A DNA stretch of 45,000 bases from Symbiodinium natans. Its lineage: Eukaryota > Sar > Dinophyceae > Suessiales > Symbiodiniaceae. The notes beneath the pieces were generated by a model that saw only the letters and a program-made list of their open reading frames with translations, was not told the origin of the DNA and ran no database searches. The position numbers and the translations under genes are program-made. The stretch covers positions 1 to 45,000 of the forward strand of contig CAJNDS010002423.1 in NCBI GenBank assembly GCA_905221605.1, given 5' to 3'. Positions 1 to 8,669 of this stretch are shown here, in pieces (within the stretch, counting starts at the first letter, position 1; every line of letters begins with the position of its first letter).

Positions 1-1735
1 ATTCGACTTTTTTTGACAAAGCTTCGATTGCGTGCTCTTGTCTTTAATTTTCCAAAATGGCCAAACAGAAATTCAAGGCACACTGAAATTTGACAGAAGA
101 TTGAGCAGAAGAAACTCTGCTTTCTTTTTAGGCTGGGGTGCCCTTGATTCTTTGTCTTTCGTTTTTGGTTGCGTGTTGCAATTCTTCCCTGGATTCAGCA
201 CCATTCAACGAATTTTCAAAATTTCTAAAGTCTCGAAAATGTTGAAAAAACCCTCAAAAATCAACACTTGATCAGTTAAATTTGTTAAATTTACTCTGGT
301 GTTTCGCTCGCTTCGCTCGCACTTATTCACATTCTGGAAATACACTTTGCAATTTTCAGGTGGTTTGGCTTGGGCGTCGCGCGCAACCTTAACGAATCAA
401 CACCAGGGTTGAACTCGTCTCGTCCCGCAGTTGATTTCTGTCCAAACGGCACTGTCAGAGGCTTTTAAAAACACTTGTTTCAAAGCATTGAACTTTTCCA
501 AGCTGTTTCCACCGATGTTGACTCTGCACCCTTCTTTTATCCTCTTCTGCCTTCAGGCCTTGCACCAAAACCTGGAGAATCTGAAACCCAAGATGAGGGG
601 CAGCAAAGTTGATCGAAAAGGTAGGGAAGCTCCAGTGACCTCCACAGTTAGAGAAAGTTCCGGTTCCAAACAAGTTCACACTTTGCCGCCTTGCTGCCTG
701 CTGTTCTAATTTTGGGGAAGACTGACACAGGACTTCGACTGGAACCGACTGAGAGGCTTTTTTTGTTTTACTCGCAACAAGGAGCTGTGAAAGCCAGATC
801 TGGCTTCCCGTGTGTGAAAAAAACGCCACAACTGGGCCCAAAAATGGCTCCTAAACTTGGGTTCCAAATTTGAGGCTCCAATCTGGGTGGCCTTGTATGT
901 TCACACAGGAAATCCAAAATCTAGGGCCCGTTTTCGGTGCCCAGAATTGAGCTGCTTTTGGAACCCATTTGAGTTCAATAATAATTGAAAATCAACTCAC
1001 AGACAAACAAGGTTTTTTCTATTCGATACTGTTTGCATCAACACTCAAGAAAACAAAAAACGCGGTTGATACGCGTCTTATCTTGCTAAACTTGTCTTTA
1101 GCTGGCATTCAAGACAACAGTCTTGCATTGTTCCCGTGCGATCTTTCTCGCACTGTGGAGGTCACTTCGACTTTCCTACCTTTTGGAGTTGATTCCTTGC
1201 CCTCTTTTTGTGTCTCCAAATCCACAGACCTTTCACCAGCAGAACCCAGCCGACAGACACGCAAACGCACACCACCCACTGAAGCCACTTTGCACCCACA
1301 TAACAACACACACCATGACACACACAACTCTCTGCCAAAACGCCGAAACCACAACACCACACACCCATTCAAGAAAACGATGTGAACACACACACACACA
1401 CACAGACACCACTGCAAGACTGCAAGGTCACTGTTTTTTTTGGGTGTCATTCTGCGACTCCATGCCTTACCACCCTTTACCCACACACTGACACTTTTCT
1501 TGCACACTAAAGCCAAAAGGCAACAGAAACGGCACACACAGCAACCAAAAATGAAGGCACAGAAAGGCACCACACAGCGACCAAAAGAAGGTGCAGACGG
1601 ACCAAGAAAAAACAAGGTTTTTGCAGTTCTTGCAAAAATTTAAAAAAAAACCAATTACAAAAAAAAACAATTACACTGACCTCTCATCATGGCCAGAACG
1701 ACTTGAGAGTCGCCCGGCCTCGATTTCCATTCCCA
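1..1735. repeat. Segmental tandem duplication, copy 1
   Basis: This AT-richer segment has no telomeric repeat and is repeated almost perfectly from 1736. It begins with the ATTCGACTTTTTTTGACAAAG motif, which recurs at 1735. A part at about 1275-1734 (CACA-rich, with a CA microsatellite near 1387-1404) is missing from copy 2. Open frames exist on both strands, but none resembles a known protein and they overlap each other, so I assign no gene. It is the left edge of the window, so the repeat may extend further left. Confidence 0.85.
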
Positions 1736-3003
1736 TTCGACTTTTTTTGACAAAGCTTCGATTGCGTGCTCTTGTCTTTAATTTTCCAAAATGGCCAAAC
1801 AGAAATTCAAGGCACAGACAGAAGATTGAGCAGAAGAAACTCTGCTTTCTTTTTAGGCTGGGTGCCCTTGATTCTTTGTCTTTCGTTTTTGGTTGCGTGT
1901 TGCAATTCTTCCCTGGATTCAGCACCATTCAACGAATTTTCAAAATTTCTAAAGTCTCGAAAATGTTGAAAAACCCTCAAAAATCAACACTTGATCAGTT
2001 AAATTTGTTGAATTTACTCTGGTGTTTCGCTCGCTTCGCTCGCACTTATTCACATTCTGGAAATACACTTTGCAATTTTCAGGTGGTTTGGCTTGGGCGT
2101 CGCGCGCAACCTTAACGAATCAACACCAGGGTTGAACTCGTCTCGTCCCGCAGTTGATTTCTGTCCAAACGGCACTGTCAGAGGCTTTTAAAAACACTTG
2201 TTTCAAAGCATTGAACTTTTCCAAGCTGTTTCCACCGATGTTGACTCTGCACCCTTCTTTTATCCTCTTCTGCCTTCAGGCCTTGCACCAAAACCTGGAG
2301 AATCTGAAACCCAAGATGAGGGGCAGCAAAGTTGATCGAAAAGGCAGGGAAGCTCCAGTGACCTCCACAGTTAGAGAAAGTTCCGGTTCCAAACAAGTTC
2401 ACACTTTGCCGCCTTGCTGCCTGCTGTTCTAATTTTGGGGGAAGACTGACACAGGACTTAGACTGGAACCGACTGAGAGGCTTATTTGTTTTACTCGCAA
2501 CGAGGAGCTGTGAAAGCCAGATCTGGCTTCCCGTGTGTGAAAAAACGCCACAACTGGGCCCAAAAATGGCTCCTAAACTTGGGTTCCAATTTGAGGCTCC
2601 AACCTGGGTGGCCTTGTATGTTCACACAGGAAATCCAAAATCTAGGGCCCGTTTTCGGTGCCCAGAATTGAGCTGCTTTTGGAACCCATTTGAGTTCAAT
2701 AATAATTGAAAATCAACTCACAGACAAACAAGGTTTTTTCTATTCGATACTGTTTGCATCAACACTCAAGAAAACAAAAAACGCGGTTGATACGCGTGTT
2801 CTTATCTTGCTAAACTTGTCTTTAGCTGGCATTCAAGACAACAGTCTTGCATTGTTCCCGTGCGATCTTTCTCGCACTGTGGAGGTCACTTCGACTTCCC
2901 TACCTTTTGGAGTTGATTCCTTGCCCTCTTTTTGTGTCTCCAAATCCACAGACCTTTCACCAGCAGAACCCAGCCGACAGACACGCAAACGCACACCACC
3001 CAT
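1736..3003. repeat. Segmental tandem duplication, copy 2
   Basis: This copy follows copy 1 closely with scattered substitutions and small indels (for example a short deletion near 1817, and GGGG versus GGGGG in the tract near 2437). It breaks off after CACCACCCATT, where copy 1 continues CACCACCCACTGAAG. From there the sequence jumps back to the unit position that corresponds to 373 in copy 1. The high identity implies a recent duplication. Confidence 0.85.
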
Positions 3004-3283
3004 TGGGCGTCGCGCGCAACCTTAACGAATCAACACCAGGGTTGAACTCGTCTCGTCCCGCAGTTGATTTCTGTCCAAACGGCACTGTCAGAGGCTTTTA
3101 AAAACACTTGTTTCAAAGCATTGAACTTTTCCAAGCTGTTTCCACCGATGTTGACTCTGCACCCTTCTTTTTTATCCTCTTCTGCCTTCAGGCCTTGCAC
3201 CAAAACCTGGAGAATCTGAAACCCAAGATGAGGGGCAGCAAAGTTGATCGAAAAGGTAGGGAAGCTCCAGTGACCTCCACAGT
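3004..3283. repeat. Segmental tandem duplication, partial copy 3
   Basis: This is a third, truncated copy, equivalent to about 373-651 of copy 1. It starts at GGGCGTCGCGCGCAACC and ends at GACCTCCACAGT. Beyond it the sequence changes into fold-back and telomeric-repeat DNA. Confidence 0.85.
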
Positions 3284-3309
3284 ATGCTCCTAGATAAGAC
3301 CTAAAGCCA

Positions 3310-3421
3310 TATGGTCAGTTCTCCCAAATTAGGGTGTCCCTTTTTGGGAACCCAAAATTCCAGCTGCTGCCTTATATATTACGGACCCCGAAAGGGACCA
3401 TCCTTTTGAGAAGTGACCATA
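3310..3421. mobile_element. Fold-back (MITE-like) element, 112 bp
   Basis: The ends TATGGTCAGTTCTC and GAGAAGTGACCATA are inverted repeats matching at 13 of 14 positions. The interior also pairs in part (GTCCCTTTTTGGGAACCC against GGACCCCGAAAGGGACC). There is no coding capacity. It sits at the junction between the segmental duplication and the first telomeric array. Confidence 0.55.
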
Positions 3422-3448
3422 AAGGTTCATGCCCATAATGCCCGGCTA

Positions 3449-3590
3449 AACCCTAAAGCCCTAAAGCCCTAAAGCCCTAAAGCCCCAAAGCCCCAAAGCC
3501 CTAAAGCCCTAAAGCCCTAAAGCCCTAAAGCCCTAAAGCCCTAAAGCCCCAAACCCTAAAACCCTAAAGCCCTGAAACCCTTATAAACCC
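3449..3590. repeat. Telomere-like array, octamer variant CCCTAAAG
   Basis: About twelve near-perfect copies of the 8-mer CCCTAAAG run in tandem, followed by CCCTAAA and degenerate units. The unit differs from the standard heptamer but is uniform within the array, which suggests local amplification of a variant. It directly precedes an exon-like island at 3599. Confidence 0.9.
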
Positions 3591-3598
3591 TTCCCGAG

Positions 3599-3685
3599 GT
3601 CAGCATCTACTACGTGGGCACCGCCCATGCCTCGGCTGCTGCGAAGGCGGAGGAGGAGCAACTTCGCAGGCAGGAGGGGTGGGAG
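3599..3685 (+). CDS. Exon island, unknown protein (29 codons)
   Basis: The acceptor CCCGAG|GTC and donor GAG|GTCCAA bound an 87-nt phase-0 exon. The reading begins VSIYYVGTAHASAAAKAEEE and ends in a charged stretch rich in E, Q and R. GC-rich third positions contrast with the flanking telomeric repeats (CCCTAAA type upstream, TTTAGGG type downstream). I recognise no family. Alternatively it runs on to a stop at 3695-3697. Confidence 0.45.
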
Positions 3686-3695
3686 GTCCAAGAGT

Positions 3696-3872
3696 AGGGT
3701 TTAGGGTTTAGGGTTTAGGGTTTAGGGTTAAGGGTTTAGGGTTTAGGGTTGGGGTTTAGGGTTCAGGGTTTCGGCTTTAGGCTTTGGGCTTTAGGCTTGA
3801 GGCTTTAGGGTTTAGGGTGTAGGGTTTAGGGTGTAGAGCTTAGGGTGTAGGGTTTAGGGTTTAGGGTGTGGG
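3696..3872. repeat. Interstitial TTTAGGG array, degenerate
   Basis: TTTAGGG units are mixed with variants (TTTCGGC, GTGTAGGG, TTGAGG). The G-rich strand is on + and lies immediately downstream of the exon at 3599, following the polarity seen throughout the window. Confidence 0.9.
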
Positions 3873-4333
3873 GAAGGAAGTGGACAGGGGAAACGAGTTC
3901 TTGAAATGGCTTCACTAGCTTCTGAAGGGTTTGGGATTCTAGGACTTTTGAGCTTAGAGTTCGGCCTGCTGATGGTCCTCCGTCGGTTTGGGGAGTAGGG
4001 TTTAGGGGCTGACGAAGATGGTTTGCATTGCCCACGGTACCCCACAGAACCCTAGACCCGCTCGGCATGGCGGGCGGCAACAAAACCTTAAGCTAAATCG
4101 AGAGGTTTCCCAGAAAACCCTAAACCCTAAGCCCTAAACCCTGCTTCTCGTGCCTTTGCGTAGCAAGACTTTCGGGGATGGCGCAGCAGAGAGAGAGAGA
4201 GAGAGAGAGAAACCCTAAACCCCACACCACTGCGAGTGGTGAGAGGAGCTGCCCAAAACACGAAACTTGGGATGTGCCCCCTTATACTAAGAGTCCTTGG
4301 GGATTATCGTGCCCCCAATTAAGGTTTTTGCAA

Positions 4334-4402
4334 ATGTCAGGAGGAATGATCAAATCTGGCTGCCAGATATATCCGCCGACTTCAATCACCCCCTCCTGAC
4401 AT
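4334..4402. mobile_element. Fold-back element, 69 bp
   Basis: The perfect 11-bp terminal inverted repeats ATGTCAGGAGG (4334-4344) and CCTCCTGACAT (4392-4402) enclose a small inner palindrome (CTGGCTGCCAG). It lies just upstream of the CRAL-TRIO-like exon and may be intronic. Confidence 0.55.
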
Positions 4403-4487
4403 CCGCAAGTAAGTGCCATGGAAGCTGACCAATGCAACGTTTGCCAAGCCACCATCACTTGAAACCCCACCCACCGAGTTCAAACAG

Positions 4488-4645
4488 CTACCAACTACTG
4501 GTGAGGTTCGGTGTCTTCATGGCGGAGTACGTGGACATCTGGCTTTCTGCTCAGACATCGTCCACAGGAAGGCTGGCAGGGCACGTGCAGATCTATGACC
4601 TGCAGGGCTTGAGCCTTTGGCCACTGGGCCTTGCATCAAGAGCTT
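4488..4645 (+). CDS. Exon resembling part of a CRAL-TRIO (SEC14) domain
   Basis: An open frame after the acceptor CAAACAG|C reads through VRFGVFMAEYVDIW, then SAQTSSTGRLAGHV, then QIYDLQGLSLWPLG. The pattern of an amphipathic helix, a polar loop ending in G+ and then a hydrophobic strand with D-x-x-G-L-S is typical of the core of CRAL-TRIO/SEC14 lipid-binding domains, which bind phospholipid or retinoid in a hydrophobic pocket. Only one strand-helix unit is visible; the rest of the domain is not found nearby. The 3' boundary is uncertain (a GC donor near GGCCTT|GCATC is possible). The family call is inference from motif shape. Confidence 0.45.
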
Positions 4646-4799
4646 TTTGGGGTTTCGGGGGTTAGGGCAGACAGTGGTTTGGAGACCTGCTGCAAAAAAA
4701 TAGGGCAGTCCTGGGTTATAAAGGGTTTAGGGTTTACGGTGTTTTTTTTCAGGCATCGAGTTTCCTGCATACTTCGCGCTCGGCTTAGCCGAACTTGAA

Positions 4800-4850
4800 C
4801 CTCCAAGCCACAAATGCCTCACCCTAAACCCTAAACCCTAAACCCTGGTC
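4800..4850. repeat. Short CCCTAAA array
   Basis: Four CCCTAAA-type units; smaller clusters at about 4115-4145 and 4939-4953 share the same orientation. They lie in otherwise unassigned sequence. Confidence 0.8.
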
Positions 4851-4964
4851 GGTTCTGGAGACTTGCTCCCCCAGTATTGTACCGCCAGTTCCCTGCAGAG
4901 TGTCCGAGAGGTCAGCTAAGTGGGTGAGAAAAAAAAACTAAACCCTAAACCCCAACAACGCGAC

Positions 4965-5060
4965 TTCTTGGCCGGTGAGGGACGGAATGCGCCAGACGAT
5001 GCGAGAAGTGCACGAAGCCAACAACCAAACGGCAAAGAATCCCAATGCCAGCTATAGTCC
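4965..5060 (+). CDS. Possible exon, unknown protein
   Basis: An open frame after the CCCTAAACCCC tract includes GMRQTMREVHEANNQTAK, a polar helix-like stretch. No clean acceptor is visible directly upstream; GTGAG|GGACGG at about 4979 is one option. The island follows the usual layout of C-rich telomeric units on its 5' side. No family is recognised. Confidence 0.3.
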
Positions 5061-5334
5061 CTACATGTCTAAGACGCCCCTAAACAACCCCTAGATTACC
5101 CCCTGCTTACCCCTCAATAACCCCTAAATATGCCCAAAAACAATGCTAAGGTCTGTTTGAAAAAGGGACCTTAGGGAAGCTTATGGAGCCTCAGGGAGGG
5201 TTACGTACCCTCCCTTAAGAACCCTCGACTAAGGCAAGTCTCCAGCGGGGCATTGGTTGAGAAGCTCAAGATTCTTCTGGGTGCAGGGCAGCCACTGGAC
5301 CAGGAGATGTAGACGTAATCAGTTTTTTTCTGAA

Positions 5335-5370
5335 GTACGTATATACATGTGTATGTATGTGTGTACATAT

Positions 5371-5407
<37 letters not shown>

Positions 5408-5425
5408 CACATATTATTTGTGTAC
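5335..5425. repeat. (CA)n/(TA)n microsatellite
   Basis: TATACATGTGTATG passes into a run of CA repeats and then TA repeats. Long open frames here encode only dipeptide-like repeats and are not genes. Confidence 0.9.
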
Positions 5426-5805
5426 AGATATTTATGTATTTATACTATGGGATACCCAAATGCTGCATGGCGAGCTGGCGGTTTCCCTTCGCTGCCGCTA
5501 CCTGAAGGTCGAGTAGTCAGTTGGTGTCAGCTATCGACTGGTTGACTTAGATATCTTTACGATGTGCAACGCTCAGCCGAGTTCAGCCTAAAGTTTTCGA
5601 GTTTAGGGTTTAGGGCTTTAGGGTTTAGCGAGTAGTTCCCTAGCCACGAGTGCTGGGTTTGTGCTTCGCGCCTGTGTGTCAGCATACTTACCCGGCAGAC
5701 TTCAGAGGCTTGGATGTAAAAGGGTTTAGGTTCCGAACTTCGTGCGGATTGTCTGTGGTGCCCTGCAGCTCAGGCACTACATGGAGCAGGCTGGTGCCAG
5801 TAGTA

Positions 5806-5892
5806 CATCCCCCCATATATACCCTTCATATACCCTTTAAGGGATTGCAGAGGGTACCTCATTCCCTCATACCCTACTAACCAACAGTGAGG
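5806..5892 (-). mobile_element. MITE-like element, CTTACTGTTGGTTAG family, copy A
   Basis: On the minus strand this reads CCTCACTGTTGGTTAGTAGGGTATGAGGGAATGAGG in two pieces, then the internal CCCTTTAAGGG and ATATATACCC motifs shared with the copies at 6116, 24428 and 39511. A matching second terminus is not obvious, so this copy may be truncated. Confidence 0.5.
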
Positions 5893-6115
5893 AGACTGCG
5901 GTAGGTATGAGAGGACAATGAGGGACAGTGCTTGCCCAGAAAGCCCAACACCCCTCGATTAAGGAATGTGCCTGAATCATATAGAGATCCTTAATGTGGT
6001 TTAAGATATAACTATGTCTTACTGAATAGGGGCGTATAGAGAGAGCTTCTTTGGGTGAGTCTTAAAGACAGAGTCGAAAAAGCTGTCTGTCTTTCCGTGC
6101 ATCATGCCTCCTCTT

Positions 6116-6210
6116 CTTACTGTTGGTTAGAATGAGGGCATGAGGGAATGAGGTTCCCTTATATCCCCCTATAAATACCGTTTAGGGGATTATGTCGGGT
6201 ACCCTACATA
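6116..6210 (+). mobile_element. MITE-like element, CTTACTGTTGGTTAG family, copy B
   Basis: It begins with CTTACTGTTGGTTAG, then GAGGGAATGAGGTTCCC and CCCCCTATAAATACCGTTTAGGGGATTAT, closely matching copies A and D. The right terminus is unclear. Confidence 0.55.
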
Positions 6211-6334
6211 GTCCCTGAAATTAGTCCATAGACAGTCTTGCGTCTTGCGAGTCTCTTCACAGCTCGTCATGCCTCGGTCCTCGTCCGCCTTCCTTTCTCA
6301 TGGCCTGGAATTTCATGCAAGGGACCGCCATAAA

Positions 6335-6415
6335 AGGTTTAGGGTTTAGGGTTAGGGTGTAGGGTTTAGGGTTTAGGGTTATAGGTTTAGGTTTAGGGTT
6401 TCGGGTTTAGGTGTC
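6335..6415. repeat. Interstitial TTTAGGG array
   Basis: About nine TTTAGGG-like units with single-base deletions (TTAGGG, GTTTAGG). Another short array lies at 6639-6676. The stretch 6416-6700 between them holds a poly-C tract (about 6475-6488) and no recognisable gene. Confidence 0.9.
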
Positions 6416-6913
6416 GGAATCAATTATCTAATAGCGATCCGTAGGGTCCCCTTTTTAAGTATAGCTCTGAATCCCCCCCCCCCCCCCCAAAAGAAAAAAA
6501 GAGGCTTGTTCTAATTCTTATTAAGGCCCCTATATTATGCCTGGGGCTTCTTGTGTTGCGTGCAGCCTCGAGCCTGTGGCACAGAGGGAGCAGACTTTGT
6601 CGGTTGCACGTGTGCGGAATGTGAGGGACTCAGTCAACGGTTTAGGGTTTAGGGTTTAGGGTTTAGGGTTTAGGGGCGTAGCTGTCTCTACTGACGTCCC
6701 CGGCAGGGTTGGATCTCACCCCGGACGGCATCCAAAATCCACGACTCTCAGCTGAAAGAAGATTGCCACATCCCCATTGTTACCGGGCTTGCACCGGGCT
6801 TTGGCTTACGAATAGGAATAATGAAGAGCGAAAAGGTTTGTGTTCTCTGTTGCGAAGAAATATGCGAAGAGAGTCAGCGATGAGGTCTGCAAGAGACCGG
6901 GGATAGCAAGGGA

Positions 6914-6955
6914 AGCCCTAAACCCTAAACTCCCTAAACCCTAAACCCTGAACCC
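6914..6955. repeat. Short CCCTAAA array
   Basis: CCCTAAA units with CCCTGAA and CTCCCTAAA variants. The open frame before it (6709-6906, 65 codons) has no recognisable similarity, and I do not call it a gene. Confidence 0.8.
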
Positions 6956-7047
6956 CAAATGTGTTCGCAACGCACTTCCACCGCGCCTAAGACGTCAGTG
7001 TGTCGACCTGCGGTCGCTACAAGAATCCGAGTCCTAGGACCAATGAA

Positions 7048-7150
7048 GTTTAGGGTTTAGGGTTTAGGGTTCAGGGTTTAGGGTTTAGGGTTTAGGGTTA
7101 GGGTTTAGGGTTTAGGGTTCAGGGTTCAGGGTTCAGGGTTCAGGGTTTAG
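7048..7150. repeat. Interstitial TTTAGGG/TTCAGGG array
   Basis: TTTAGGG units pass into a homogeneous block of TTCAGGG units. This again shows local amplification of a variant heptamer. Confidence 0.9.
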
Positions 7151-7158
7151 GACTTAAG

Positions 7159-7214
7159 GTGTCGAGCAGCATCCCAACGGAGCTTCAGAAGCTGTGCCCC
7201 GGCCTGACGTTGAG
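7159..7214 (+). CDS. Exon island, unknown protein (18 codons + 2 nt)
   Basis: Acceptor CTTAAG|GTG and donor TTGAG|GTCTTT. The reading is VSSSIPTELQKLCPGLTL. Exon length and splice sites are consistent. It could belong to the gene upstream of, or be a 5' exon of, the multicopper oxidase; the sequence does not decide. Confidence 0.4.
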
Positions 7215-7539
7215 GTCTTTGCGGGCTTTTTGACGCTTCAAGCCTGCTGTGGTTGAGGGTGGTTGCTCAGGGTTTCGGGAGGGAGGGCTGAAGGTTGCTC
7301 CCTCAAGCAGGGCGGACCCAGAAGCCCGTCGCAAAAAGGGTTTTAAGGTTTAGGGGTTTGGGGTGTAGAGGTTCAGGCTAGACTTTAGTCCAGTAGCCAA
7401 AAGAGGTTTAGGCTTAGGGTTGTACTAAACCCGATTGGGTAGCGGCAGAGGGGTAGAGGGAAATGTCCCCTTAAACGTCCCCCTCCCACATCTGAAACCC
7501 GTAGCCCCAACGCCGCCTTCGCCTAAGCACCCTAAACCA

Positions 7540-7733
7540 AAAAAACTAAACCATAAACCCCCAAACCCCCAAACCCCTAAACCCCTAAACCCCAGCCCTA
7601 AACCCTAAACCCTAGACCCTAGACCCTAAACCCTAAACCCTAAACCCTAAACCCTAAACCCTAAACCCTAAACCCTAAACCCTAAACCCTAAACCCTAAA
7701 CCCTAAACCCTAGCCCTAAACCCTAAACCCGAC
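7540..7733. repeat. Long interstitial CCCTAAA array
   Basis: More than twenty CCCTAAA units, with CCCTAGA variants near the start and a near-perfect run at 7627-7710. It ends just before the acceptor of the exon at 7750, so the C-rich strand is the sense strand at the intron's 3' end. Confidence 0.95.
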
Positions 7734-7749
7734 ACCACCCCTCCTGCAG

Positions 7750-7848
7750 TCGCAGACCTCGGATCCTCGAGCCGAGAACCCGAGGTTGGGCCCCAGTGCA
7801 GCTGCCCTGCCTGCGCTGCTGAAGAACCCACAGTGGAGCCCCCGTTGT
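7750..7848 (+). CDS. Exon island, unknown protein (33 codons)
   Basis: Acceptor CTCCTGCAG|TCG and donor TGT|GTTTAGGG give a 99-nt phase-0 exon. The reading is S/P/A/L-rich and ends LLKNPQWSPRC. The donor is formed by the first unit of the downstream TTTAGGG array, a clear example of a telomeric repeat supplying a 5' splice site. No family is recognised. Confidence 0.5.
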
Positions 7849-7935
7849 GTTTAGGGTTTAGGGTTTAGGGTTTAGGGTTTAGGGTTTAGGGTTAGGGGTT
7901 CAGGGTTTAGGGCTCGCGGGTTAGGGGTTCAGGGT
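7849..7935. repeat. Interstitial TTTAGGG array at an intron 5' end
   Basis: Six or more perfect units followed by degenerate ones. It begins exactly at the exon end at 7848. Confidence 0.95.
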
Positions 7936-7992
7936 TGTGGTCGAGTAGGTTCAACTGCACGGCTGGAGGTGTGAGCACATGCTACTTCGCAG

Positions 7993-8061
7993 ATGCAGTT
8001 GGGAAAGCTTGGGCGTTGCACTGGAGATTCGAACTATGGAGGGTGGTGGCCTCAAGAGCTG
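7993..8061 (+). CDS. Exon island, unknown protein (23 codons)
   Basis: Acceptor CTTCGCAG|ATG and donor CTG|GTTAGGG. The 69-nt phase-0 exon reads MQLGKLGRCTGDSNYGGWWP and then QEL. The donor lies at the edge of telomere-like sequence. No family is recognised. Confidence 0.45.
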
Positions 8062-8174
8062 GTTAGGGTTTCGGGTTCAGGGTTGAGGGTCACATCATAG
8101 CTATCTTGGCGAGAGAAGGGGATTCAGAAGTGTGGCCAATGAGATTTGTGAGGTTGAGTTCGTGTTCGATTAGT

Positions 8175-8239
8175 TGTCATGGGCAATGGTGCCAAGCCTA
8201 AACTCGGGAACCCCATAGTAACCCTACAAGCCCATGACA
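8175..8239. mobile_element. Fold-back element, 65 bp
   Basis: Perfect 10-bp inverted termini TGTCATGGGC and GCCCATGACA. The interior has no gene. It lies upstream of the multicopper oxidase among short telomeric arrays (8271-8297, 8379-8415). Confidence 0.5.
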
Positions 8240-8669
8240 TCCCTGAACCCTATGGGCCATCTTAACCCCCTAGCCCTAAACCCTAAACCCTAAACCACCA
8301 TAAAGACCCTGTAAACCCCAAGAAGCGAGGACAGCAGCCGTGCAGCGACCGCCCTTCCCGACTGAGGAGTAGCCACCATTTAGGGTTTAGTGCTTAGGGT
8401 TTAGGGTTTAGGGTTAGAGACCTCGTTCAAAAGAGGGTTTAGGGCTTATTGGGGGTTTTAGGTCTTAGGGTTCATAGGCTCCAGGGGTTTAGGGTTTATT
8501 CGGGTGAGGGCTTGGGCTTTAGGGGCTCTTCACCCATAAAGTGCCGGAGCTCGCTTGCCTCAGAGCGCAAAGAAGCGCTGGTCGACTGCTCTTATTACAC
8601 TGGGCACGGCAGTAGGAGAGTGTCTAAGACTGTCTTTTGCGAAGTCCGAGCTGACCCTGTGAGCCGCAG

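Noticed and set aside
49-62. Possible dinoflagellate spliced-leader relict (GGCCATTTTGGA on the minus strand)
   Set aside because: Only about ten bases match the known leader core and the characteristic flanks are absent; chance is a sufficient explanation.
1109-1615. 168-codon open frame on the minus strand
   Set aside because: It lies over CA-rich repeat DNA, has a C/V/F-rich low-complexity translation, and overlaps several + frames of similar quality.
3440-3590. CRISPR-like array
   Set aside because: The units are contiguous 7-8-mers with no spacers; the genome is eukaryotic.
5201-5545. ORFs with THTHTHTH or YIYIYI
   Set aside because: They arise from the CA/TA microsatellite.
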